A DNA stretch of 12,945 bases from NCBI GenBank assembly GCA_013812695.1, contig JACCSZ010000311.1:1-12945 (forward strand), in the 5' to 3' direction. The notes beneath the pieces are model-generated. The model searched no databases, was not told where the DNA came from, and saw nothing but the letters and a program-made list of their open reading frames with translations. Shown here piece after piece: positions 7,869 through 12,945 of this stretch; the stretch's first letter is position 1, and each line of letters begins with the position of its first letter. This DNA comes from Gemmatimonadales bacterium. GTDB lineage: Bacteria; Gemmatimonadota; Gemmatimonadetes; Gemmatimonadales; GWC2-71-9. A program made the position numbers and the translations under genes.

Positions 7869-7876
7869 ACCTCCTT
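7869..7876 (-). promoter_or_regulatory. Perfect Shine-Dalgarno AAGGAGGT for the membrane-protein gene
   Basis: AAGGAGGT on the minus strand ends five bases before ATG 7863. It is the strongest ribosome binding site in the window and settles the start. Through the GTGA overlap it also drives translation of the downstream peptidase. Confidence 0.85.
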
Positions 7877-7905
7877 GAGTGTTAGTGCGGCAAGCAGTCG
7901 CCATG

Positions 7906-7931
7906 ACCCGTGCGAAGGGGCCGTGACGGGT
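7906..7931. repeat. Inverted repeat ACCCGT/ACGGGT upstream of the membrane-protein gene
   Basis: Perfect 6-bp arms at 7906-7911 and 7926-7931 with a 14-base spacer, in the 86-base gap between the SH3 remnant stop and the membrane-protein start. No T-run follows on either strand, so it is not a standard terminator. It could be a leader hairpin or operator. Confidence 0.25.
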
Positions 7932-7949
7932 ATGGAGAGCAGGCAGGAT

Positions 7950-8144
7950 TCAGGGTACCGAGCCTCCGGACGGCGGAACCGCATTGAGGTTCGAGCGGTG
8001 TGCGTACCCGGCAGTGCGCCCGTTGACGACGACGCGATACCAGCCGCCTTGGAGCGAGTCGACGAGAACGGCGTCGCCTACGCCCGCCATAATATCGGCC
8101 CGGCGTCCGCCCCCGGGCAACCAATTCCCCCTGGACCCTCTGGA
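7950..8144 (-). pseudogene. Fragment of a bacterial SH3-domain protein
   Basis: Between an in-frame TAG (8147-8145) and TGA (7952-7950) the minus strand is open for 64 residues. It reads as most of a bacterial SH3 domain: NWLPGGGRRADIMAG, then GDAVLVDSLQGGWYRV, then NGRTAGYAHRSNL, then a Pro/Ser/Gly tail. The GGWYRV...GYAHRSNL pattern is typical of bacterial SH3 domains in envelope proteins. The first strand, and any signal peptide, is missing: upstream is a stop and no other frame continues the homology. The possible starts (ATG 8090, 46 residues; TTG 8120, 57 residues) lack a clear ribosome binding site. The best reading is a 5'-truncated gene remnant; a real small protein is less likely. 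It lies on the same strand as, and 86 bases upstream of, the membrane-protein gene. Confidence 0.5.
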
Positions 8145-8308
8145 CTAGGCCCCCGGGGACTGTGCCGCCGGGACCGGCCCACCTGAACTGGACCCCGGGC
8201 AAGGGATCCAATCAGCCCCCCAGGACGTTATGGAGATGTCAGCAGCGGGACGCCCGGCGTCGTCCGCAAACCCGGGGTGACGTGACCAACTCTCGAGGGG
8301 TAAAATCC
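8145..8308. other. Non-coding region upstream of msrB
   Basis: 164 bases between the SH3 remnant and msrB. I see no gene, tRNA or clear hairpin terminator. The msrB promoter should lie here, but no convincing -35/-10 pair stands out. GAGGGG at 8295-8300 is the msrB ribosome binding site. Confidence 0.4.
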
Positions 8309-8848
8309 ATGCAGCTTGCCACGATCCTTGGGGCCGTCGCCCTCGCCCTCGTCCTGAGCGGCTCGACGGGCGCGGCGCAGACCAATTCGACCAGAGGGAC
8401 AGCGATGACCTGGAAGAAGCCGAGCGACACGGAGCTCGCGAAAAAGCTCACGCCGGAACAGTATGCCGTTACTCAGAACGACGGGACCGAGCGTCCGTTC
8501 AACAATGCCTACTGGGACACCAAAGAGGCAGGTATCTACGTCGATGTGGTCTCCGGCGAGGCGCTGTTCAGCTCGCTCGACAAGTTCGACTCCCGGACCG
8601 GCTGGCCGAGCTTCACGCGGCCGCTCGAGCCCGCGAATCTCCAGACCAAGGGCGACGACAAGCTGGGCATGGACCGCACGGAAGTCCGGTCGGCGAAAGC
8701 GGACTCGCATCTCGGCCACGTGTTCGACGATGGCCCGGCCCCGAGCGGGCTACGGTACTGCATGAATTCGGCGGCCCTCCGGTTCGTGCCGGTGGTCAAG
8801 CTGGAAGCCGAGGGGTACGGCAAGTATCTGTCCCTCTTCAAAAAGTAA
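8309..8848 (+). CDS. msrB: Peptide-methionine (R)-S-oxide reductase MsrB, exported, single cysteine
   Basis: 179 residues. Reduces the R form of methionine sulfoxide in oxidised proteins. Residues 1-24 (LATILGAVALALVLSG..GAAQ) form a likely signal peptide, though with no basic n-region, so the enzyme is probably periplasmic. MsrB marks: LTPEQYAVTQNDGTERPF (47-64), AGIYVDVVSGEALFSS (74-89), TGWPSF (97-102), SHLGHVFDDGP (133-143) and RYCMNSAALRFVP (149-161), with catalytic Cys151. Cys151 is the only cysteine. Both CxxC zinc pairs of zinc-type MsrBs are absent (VSGE, and RSAKADSH before the HLGHVF motif), and the usual resolving cysteine of CGWPSF is Thr97. Start ATG 8309 has GAGGGG eight bases upstream; internal ATG 8405 would give a cytoplasmic form. 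msrA follows after 10 bases in one operon. Confidence 0.95.
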   Translation: MQLATILGAVALALVLSGSTGAAQTNSTRGTAMTWKKPSDTELAKKLTPEQYAVTQNDGTERPFNNAYWDTKEAGIYVDVVSGEALFSSLDKFDSRTGWPSFTRPLEPANLQTKGDDKLGMDRTEVRSAKADSHLGHVFDDGPAPSGLRYCMNSAALRFVPVVKLEAEGYGKYLSLFKK

Positions 8849-8852
8849 GGAG
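8847..8852 (+). promoter_or_regulatory. Shine-Dalgarno AAGGAG of msrA overlapping the msrB stop codon
   Basis: AAGGAG overlaps the TAA of msrB (8846-8848) and lies six bases before the msrA ATG at 8859. This arrangement favours translational coupling of the two reductases and fixes the msrA start. Confidence 0.8.
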
Positions 8853-8858
8853 TTCGCC

Positions 8859-9506
8859 ATGCGTCGTAGTTCGATCCTGCTGTGTTCCGGGGCCGCGCTG
8901 CTCGGCATCCTGGGCTGGTCCCCGGCGCCGGTCGCGCCCGCCCCGGTGCCGCCGGCTCCCGCCAGCGTCGCCACCTTCGCCGGCGGATGCTTCTGGTCCA
9001 TGCAGAAGGCGTTCGATGGAATGGCCGGCGTTACCAGCGTGACGGCGGGATTCGCCGGCGGCGCCAAGGCCAACCCGACCTATGACGACGTGGTGAGCGG
9101 GAACACCGGGCACGCCGAGTCGGTGGAGGTGAAGTTCGATCGGACGCGGATCTCGTACGAGCGTCTGCTCGACATCTACTGGCATAGCATCGACCCGCTG
9201 ACGGTCGACGCCGCTTTCTGCGACCACGGGCCCCAGTACCGCTCCGTGATCTTCGCCCACGACGCCACGCAGCGGCGGCTCGCCGAGGCCTCGAAGCGCT
9301 CGCTGGACACGTCGCGGCGCTTCAAGACGCCGATCGTCACCGCGATCCAGTCGGCTGCGCCGTTCTACCCGGCCGAGGCGTATCACCAGCAGTACTACCG
9401 AAAGAATCCCGAGCACTACGCCGCCTACGTTGTCGGCTGCCGGCGCGAAGCCCGGCTCCGCCAACTCTGGGGCGATGTGGCTATCTCTCGGGGGGAGGAG
9501 AAATAG
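8859..9506 (+). CDS. msrA: Peptide-methionine (S)-S-oxide reductase MsrA, exported
   Basis: 215 residues. Reduces the S form of methionine sulfoxide, complementing the adjacent MsrB. An N-terminal hydrophobic stretch (6-19, after R2 R3) and an Ala/Pro-rich linker (21-36) indicate export or membrane anchoring. The catalytic motif is GGCFW with Cys44. Other family marks are AGFAGG (63-68), NPTYDDVVSGNTGHAE with Glu87 (72-87), DPLT (112-115), FCDHGPQYRS (120-129) and AYHQQYY (174-180). Cys121 is in the common FCD position. Cys194 (VVGCRREARLRQLWG) is placed like a C-terminal resolving cysteine, so MsrA can probably form a recyclable disulfide, unlike its MsrB partner. No thioredoxin-like domain is fused or adjacent. 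Its 3' end overlaps the 3' end of the convergent DNA ligase gene by 26 bases. Confidence 0.96.
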   Translation: MRRSSILLCSGAALLGILGWSPAPVAPAPVPPAPASVATFAGGCFWSMQKAFDGMAGVTSVTAGFAGGAKANPTYDDVVSGNTGHAESVEVKFDRTRISYERLLDIYWHSIDPLTVDAAFCDHGPQYRSVIFAHDATQRRLAEASKRSLDTSRRFKTPIVTAIQSAAPFYPAEAYHQQYYRKNPEHYAAYVVGCRREARLRQLWGDVAISRGEEK

Positions 9507-11052
9507 GCGGCTCGAGCCCGGCCTGACGCCGCCAGATCGCCTGCAGCGTGGCCAGCGTGTCGGCGTCGGCGGCGGCCTTGTCCGGCCGGTAGCCCTTCAC
9601 CCGCGCGAACCGGAGCGCGATCCCGCCTGGATACTGCGTGCTGGACTGCAGGTCGTTGAATGCGACTTCCACCACCAGCTCGGGACGGACGGAGACGACG
9701 TGTTCGTCGCGCGACGTCTCGAGCGCCTGCAGCCGCTCCGTCTGCCAGGCCAGCAGCTCGTCCGTCATCCCCTTGAACGTCTTGCCAAGCATTACGAAAC
9801 CGCCGCGTTCCTCATCGCGCGCGCCGAGGTGGAGGTTGCTGAGCCAGCCGCGCCGGCGGCCGTGACCCCACTCGGCGGCGAGCACCACGAGGTCCAGCGT
9901 TCGCACCGTTTTCACCTTGAGCCACCGGCGCCCGCGCCGGCCGGCTTCGTATGGGGAGTCGAGCGCCTTCGCCATGATGCCCTCGTGCCCGCGCGCGAGC
10001 GCTCCAGCCAGAAAGTCGCGCGCCTCGTCGGCGGAGCCGGTCACCATCCGGGGAACCACCAGCGACGCCGGTACGGTCTCAGCGAGCGCGGCCGACCTCC
10101 GTGCCAGCGGCTCGTCGATCCAGGAGACGCCGTCGCGGTAGAGCAGATCGAAGAGGAACAGGGTGAGCGGGACGGTTGCGCGCACCCGCTCGACATCGAG
10201 CCGGCGGCCGAAGCGGGTCATCGTGGTCTGGAAGGGGTGCGGCGTGCCGTCGGGCCGGAGCGCGATCGCCTCGCCCTCGAGGATCAGCTTGCGCGCGGGG
10301 AGCCCGCGCACCGCATCCACGATCTCGGGGACCGCCGGCGTGACCTCGTTGAGGCGCCGGGAGTAGACGCGGACGTCGTCGCCCGACTTGTGAATCTGGA
10401 CGCGCGCGCCGTCCAGCTTCCATTCGAGTGCCGCCTCGCCCAGCTCGGCCATCGCCTCGACTTCGGTTTCCGCCGACCCCGCGAGCATCGGGAGGGTCGG
10501 GCGAAAGAGCTCCACCGCGAACCGCGCGAGCCCCACGGCACCCTCCGTCAGCGCTGCGGCCGCGACGCGGGGGAGGTCGCCCGCCATCATGGCGGCGCGT
10601 CGGACCTGCTCGGCAGGAACGCCGGCGGCCCGCGCCACCGCCTCGATCACGAGTCCCTCGAGCGCGCCCTGGCGGAGCTCGCCCATGATGAGGCCGAAGA
10701 GAAAGCGCCGCTCCTCCTCCGAGAGCCGCGCCAGCAGCTCGCCCAGGAGCCGCTGCCGGGCCTCGCCGGAGCCTTTCCCGCTGGTGACCGCCACGCGCCC
10801 GAGCAGCGCATCGACCTCGGCGAGCGTTACGTCCGACGACGCCACCGGCGCGCCGGCAGCCGCGGCCGACAGCGTGGCCCAGCCGACGCCGAGCTTTTCC
10901 TGACGCACCACGCCGCACAGGTACGCCGTGGCGAGCTCGGCTTCGTCCGGCGCCGCCGCCACCAGCAGCTCCGCCAGCAGCGCGACCTTGTCGCGCCGCC
11001 CCCGTGCCTCGGCGACGCGGCGGGAGGTCTCGACGAGCGTCGCGAATTTCAC
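9481..11052 (-). CDS. ATP-dependent DNA ligase (LigB-type)
   Basis: 523 residues. Seals nicks in duplex DNA through a lysine-AMP intermediate. An N-terminal helical DNA-binding domain (about 1-180, MKFATLVETSRRVAEARGRRDK, LFGLIMGELRQGALEG) is followed by the nucleotidyltransferase domain: motif I WKLDGAR with adenylated Lys212, SRR (231-233), motif III LEGEAIAL (258-265), motif IIIa LFLFDLLY (298-305), motif IV EGIMAK (357-362) and motif V WLKVKTV (377-383). The C-terminal OB domain carries LRFARVKGYRPDK (480-492). The layout matches stand-alone bacterial and archaeal ligases of the mycobacterial LigB kind, not the LigD end-joining enzyme, and no Ku or polymerase domain is nearby. The start is GTG 11052, supported by alignment of the usual N-terminus; the ribosome binding site is weak. 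It lies 57 bases after the PH-SHOCT gene, probably in the same transcript. Confidence 0.95.
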   Translation of the reverse strand: MKFATLVETSRRVAEARGRRDKVALLAELLVAAAPDEAELATAYLCGVVRQEKLGVGWATLSAAAAGAPVASSDVTLAEVDALLGRVAVTSGKGSGEARQRLLGELLARLSEEERRFLFGLIMGELRQGALEGLVIEAVARAAGVPAEQVRRAAMMAGDLPRVAAAALTEGAVGLARFAVELFRPTLPMLAGSAETEVEAMAELGEAALEWKLDGARVQIHKSGDDVRVYSRRLNEVTPAVPEIVDAVRGLPARKLILEGEAIALRPDGTPHPFQTTMTRFGRRLDVERVRATVPLTLFLFDLLYRDGVSWIDEPLARRSAALAETVPASLVVPRMVTGSADEARDFLAGALARGHEGIMAKALDSPYEAGRRGRRWLKVKTVRTLDLVVLAAEWGHGRRRGWLSNLHLGARDEERGGFVMLGKTFKGMTDELLAWQTERLQALETSRDEHVVSVRPELVVEVAFNDLQSSTQYPGGIALRFARVKGYRPDKAAADADTLATLQAIWRRQAGLEPPISPPPER

Positions 11053-11109
11053 GCGGTGCTCGAGCGGGGAGGGGAATGGATCGGCCGGGCCGCGTCGTCT
11101 GGCCCGCGC

Positions 11110-11724
11110 TCAAAGATCTCCAAGAATGCGCGCTTTGACCTGTTCGAACTCTGCGTCACTGAGCAGTCCCTGCTGACGCATCTCGTTGGCGCGCTGCAGC
11201 CGAGCCGCCGGCGTCTGTCCCCCGTCGCCCACGGCAGGCGCCCCAGTCATGCCGCCCCCGAGGTTGATGCCGCCGGACTTGGCGCGCAGCTCCTCGAGCT
11301 CGCGCACCCGGCGCTTCTCTCGCCAGGCCTGCTCCTGCGCCTGGCAGGCTCGGTAGACCTCCTGCGCCTCGTCCTTCCGAAGCCCCTCGATGCGTAGCGT
11401 CCGCCGCGGCCCCTCCGCGGTGGCGAGATCGCCCGCGCCTTGGGTGGCCACCGACAGCGTCGCGCCGAAAACGCCCACCCGAAGCTGGGCGTCCTGCAGG
11501 TCCTGCCAGCGGACGTCCTGCGGGGTGTAATCGCCGAACAGGCCGCGAGTGACGGCGATCAGGCGGCCGCTCGTCGCCCCGACGACCGTGCGGCGCCGGA
11601 TAAGGGCGAACATTCGCCGCTGGACGGCATGGCTCTCGAGCTCCTCGCCGGGGATGAGCAGCGAGCGGAGCGCGGCGAGCGCGCGGGAAAGTCCCGGCTC
11701 GGCGGGCGCGGCGGCATCGTCCAT
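11110..11724 (-). CDS. PH-like and SHOCT domain protein
   Basis: 204 residues. Residues about 20-130 fit a bacterial pleckstrin-homology-like domain: LLIPGEELESHAVQRRMFAL, then GATSGRLIAVTRGLFGDYTP, VRWQDLQDAQLRVGVFGATLSV and RIEGLRKDEAQEVYRAC. A charged helix follows (EQAWREKRRVRELEELRAK), then a Gly-rich linker and a C-terminal SHOCT module (ANEMRQQGLLSDAEFEQVK, near the end). SHOCT modules are short helical units often paired with membrane-linked or PH-like domains; the exact role is not known. There is no transmembrane helix. The start ATG 11724 places MDDAAAPAEPG before the domain with GGGAAG just upstream. The frame stays open to 11874, but that extension is Pro/Arg-rich and looks non-coding. 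It lies between DUF1206 and ligase genes in one direction. Confidence 0.88.
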   Translation of the reverse strand: MDDAAAPAEPGLSRALAALRSLLIPGEELESHAVQRRMFALIRRRTVVGATSGRLIAVTRGLFGDYTPQDVRWQDLQDAQLRVGVFGATLSVATQGAGDLATAEGPRRTLRIEGLRKDEAQEVYRACQAQEQAWREKRRVRELEELRAKSGGINLGGGMTGAPAVGDGGQTPAARLQRANEMRQQGLLSDAEFEQVKARILGDL

Positions 11725-11868
11725 GGATCTTCCCGGAGTGGCGGGTCTCGGTGCGATACGAAGTGTTGGGCTAATCTGAGGGAACGGCGGCGGGAATACC
11801 AGCGGCCAACGCCGAGCTCCGGATAGGGCGGAGCCCGGTGGTTCGAAATCGGGAGCAGCCAAGGGGCC

Positions 11869-11886
11869 GCGCATTTTGGGATGCGC
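11869..11886 (-). repeat. Perfect hairpin-forming repeat downstream of the DUF1206 gene
   Basis: GCGCAT and ATGCGC flank a six-base loop, starting 18 bases after the DUF1206 stop (minus strand), in the 180-base gap before the PH-SHOCT gene. The stem is GC-rich but no T-run follows, so it is at best a weak terminator or an mRNA-end stabiliser. Confidence 0.35.
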
Positions 11887-11904
11887 TCTCGCAGCCCACG
11901 ACGC

Positions 11905-12729
11905 TCAGCCCACGGCGATCAGCCGGTATCTGGCCAGGGCCAACTGGAACGCACCGTAGGCGGCGAGGCCGATGGCGACGGCGCCGAGCAGGAATGGAGC
12001 ATACGGCTGCTCGGCGATGGTCCGCAGCGCCTGGCCGAGGCCGCCGGCCTCGGCCGCGTCGTGCTGTAGCGCGGCGCGGGTGAGGAAGAGGGCGATCAAC
12101 CCGAAGACGACGCCGCGCGAGACGAGGCCGGCGCGGGCGACGCGGAGGACCATGCGGCGCTGGTCGGCATCGAGCCCGGCGATGCGCATGCGCGAAACGG
12201 CATCCTTCCGGAACCCTCGGACGATCTGCGCCACGCCGTAGCCCGCGATGCCCAGCGCGACCATGCCAACCAGCCAGACACCGAACGGCGCCTCGAGCAG
12301 TTGCGCGGTCCGGCTTTCGGCTTGGCCTTCGCTGCTTCTGCCGCCGGCGCCCCCGAGCGCGAGCCGGCCGGCCTGGAAGGCCAGGGCCGCGTGAATCGCT
12401 GCGCTCAGCGCGTACCCCGCGCGGACGCCCAGGCGCTTCCAGCCCTTTCGGCCCTGTCGCTCGGGATCGAGCAGCGCGCAGAGCATGCGCCAGATGGCGT
12501 AGCCTGCGAGTCCGATCGCCACGAGCCCGAGCAGCCAGCGCCCCAGCGGTTGCCGGAGGAGGACTCGAAACACTCCCGCGGTATCGGTGGTACGTCCGCC
12601 CACGCCGGCCGCCACCTGCAGCGCCAACAGGCCGACGAGCAGGTAGACCACTCCTTTCGCCAGGTATCCCCCCCGGGCCAGACGCTCGACCCAAGGGCGC
12701 GCTGTCGAGGGAACCGCCAAGGTCGCCAT
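11905..12729 (-). CDS. DUF1206 membrane protein, three two-helix repeats
   Basis: 274 residues with six predicted membrane helices in three internal repeats (about 16-85, 98-172 and 196-268). Each repeat begins with a pattern like ARGGYLAKGVVYLLVG (18-33), VRAGYALSAAIHAALA (102-117) or ARAGLVSRGVVFGLIA (198-213) and ends with a second helix containing G.VA.GLAGY (LLGLVAIGLAGYAIW, LVGMVALGIAGYGVA, LLGAVAIGLAAYGAF). This matches DUF1206, an integral membrane family with no established function. The start ATG 12729 is supported by GGAGA four bases upstream. The same frame is open to ATG 12849, adding a Cys-rich 40-residue stretch, but that part overlaps the repeat-rich upstream region and has no good ribosome binding site. 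It is the first gene of a likely three-gene run with PH-SHOCT and ligase genes. Confidence 0.92.
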   Translation of the reverse strand: MATLAVPSTARPWVERLARGGYLAKGVVYLLVGLLALQVAAGVGGRTTDTAGVFRVLLRQPLGRWLLGLVAIGLAGYAIWRMLCALLDPERQGRKGWKRLGVRAGYALSAAIHAALAFQAGRLALGGAGGRSSEGQAESRTAQLLEAPFGVWLVGMVALGIAGYGVAQIVRGFRKDAVSRMRIAGLDADQRRMVLRVARAGLVSRGVVFGLIALFLTRAALQHDAAEAGGLGQALRTIAEQPYAPFLLGAVAIGLAAYGAFQLALARYRLIAVG

Positions 12730-12753
12730 CGTGTCTCCGATCGCTGAGAGTAA

Positions 12754-12849
12754 GTGCACGATGTGCGAATGTGGACAAGGGCGCTGTGTTACGGCGCACG
12801 CGCACACAAGCGGCCGTTCTTGACGTCCACAATGTCCACAGTTGTGCAC
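12754..12849. promoter_or_regulatory. Repeat-rich putative regulatory region upstream of the DUF1206 gene
   Basis: This stretch holds nested symmetric elements: GTGCAC at 12754-12759 and again at 12844-12849; TGTGGACA at 12770-12777 and its reverse complement TGTCCACA at 12833-12840; and a tandem 9-base direct repeat GTCCACAAT/GTCCACAGT at 12825-12842. Base composition is also less GC-rich than the genes. The TGTCCACA units resemble diverged DnaA-box-like or regulator sites, but the match is not close enough to name a protein. It probably controls the DUF1206 run and/or a plus-strand gene beyond the right edge. Confidence 0.45.
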
Positions 12850-12898
12850 CGCGGCCGGATAGTCCTGCAGAGCCTGCGGTTAGGCTCAACATTCCTTG

Positions 12899-12913
12899 CA
12901 CACGAATTGTGTG
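12899..12913. repeat. Near-perfect palindrome at the right end
   Basis: CACACGAATTGTGTG has 5-bp perfect arms (CACAC/GTGTG), one mismatch and an A-T pair around the centre. It lies 170 bases upstream of the DUF1206 start and 32 bases from the window edge, with nothing coding around it. Its size and symmetry fit a dimeric-regulator operator. Confidence 0.35.
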
Positions 12914-12945
12914 TAACCCGAAGAAACTTGAGCGCTTGAACCGAA

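Noticed and set aside
7307..7984. N-terminal extension of the P1 peptidase frame up to 7984
   Set aside because: The extension overlaps the whole membrane-protein gene out of frame. Starting at GTG 7306 yields a normal signal peptide and a GTGA overlap.
9430..11397. 655-codon open frame on the plus strand
   Set aside because: It is antisense to the DNA ligase and PH-SHOCT genes, runs across two real genes, and has an Arg/Ala/Glu-rich sequence without domains.
11725..11874. 50-residue N-terminal extension of the PH-SHOCT protein
   Set aside because: Pro/Arg-rich and without a ribosome binding site; ATG 11724 begins a normal N-terminus for the family.
12730..12849. Cys-rich 40-residue N-terminal extension of the DUF1206 protein (CGHC, CACAV)
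   Set aside because: It looked like a possible metal-binding domain, but it is a translation of the repeat-rich upstream DNA, and GGAGA lies just before ATG 12729.
11771..12901. 376-codon minus-strand frame over the DUF1206 gene
   Set aside because: It is a different frame of the same DNA as the DUF1206 gene, extremely Arg/Gly-rich, with no hydrophobic helices or domains.
1..12945. Defence system, CRISPR array, mobile element or tRNA
   Set aside because: No integrase, transposase, Cas, restriction or toxin motifs, no regular spacer array, and no cloverleaf or attachment-like repeats were found on either strand.

Overview
This is a very GC-rich bacterial window of 12,945 bases. The most likely source is a Gemmatimonadota (or a neighbouring soil phylum such as Acidobacteriota). 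That is an inference from three things: a transmembrane Ser/Thr kinase with kinesin-light-chain-type TPRs, many exported or lipid-anchored proteins of unknown role, and a PH-SHOCT protein. No ribosomal RNA or other phylogenetic marker is present. I see no tRNA, rRNA, CRISPR array, insertion sequence or phage gene.

Layout, left to right. (1) Positions 1-2832, minus strand: a large Ser/Thr protein kinase, open to the left edge, so its 3' end lies outside the window. (2) Positions 2994-3955, plus strand: two tandem small lipoproteins, divergent from the kinase. (3) Positions 4100-5797, plus: an exported TPR protein with conserved-looking His clusters. (4) Positions 6029-7863, minus: an uncharacterised four-helix membrane protein translationally coupled (GTGA overlap) to an exported P1-family (DmpA-type) peptidase. 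(5) Positions 7950-8144, minus: a short open stretch that reads as most of a bacterial SH3 domain, apparently a gene remnant. (6) Positions 8309-9506, plus: an msrB-msrA operon for methionine sulfoxide repair, both proteins with N-terminal export signals. (7) Positions 9481-12729, minus: a DUF1206 membrane protein, a PH-SHOCT protein and an ATP-dependent DNA ligase, all in one direction. (8) Positions 12730-12945: a non-coding region with layered inverted and direct repeats, probably regulatory.

Most of the genes act at or outside the cytoplasmic membrane: signalling (kinase), envelope lipoproteins, exported TPR protein, exported peptidase and envelope repair of oxidised proteins. MsrB and MsrA form a clear functional pair that reduces the R and S forms of methionine sulfoxide. 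The DNA ligase is the main cytoplasmic exception, and no Ku, polymerase or nuclease gene lies beside it. I do not see a convincing new multi-gene system. The points most worth following are the single-cysteine MsrB, the His-rich TPR protein, the membrane-protein/peptidase pair, the SH3 remnant and the repeat-rich right end.
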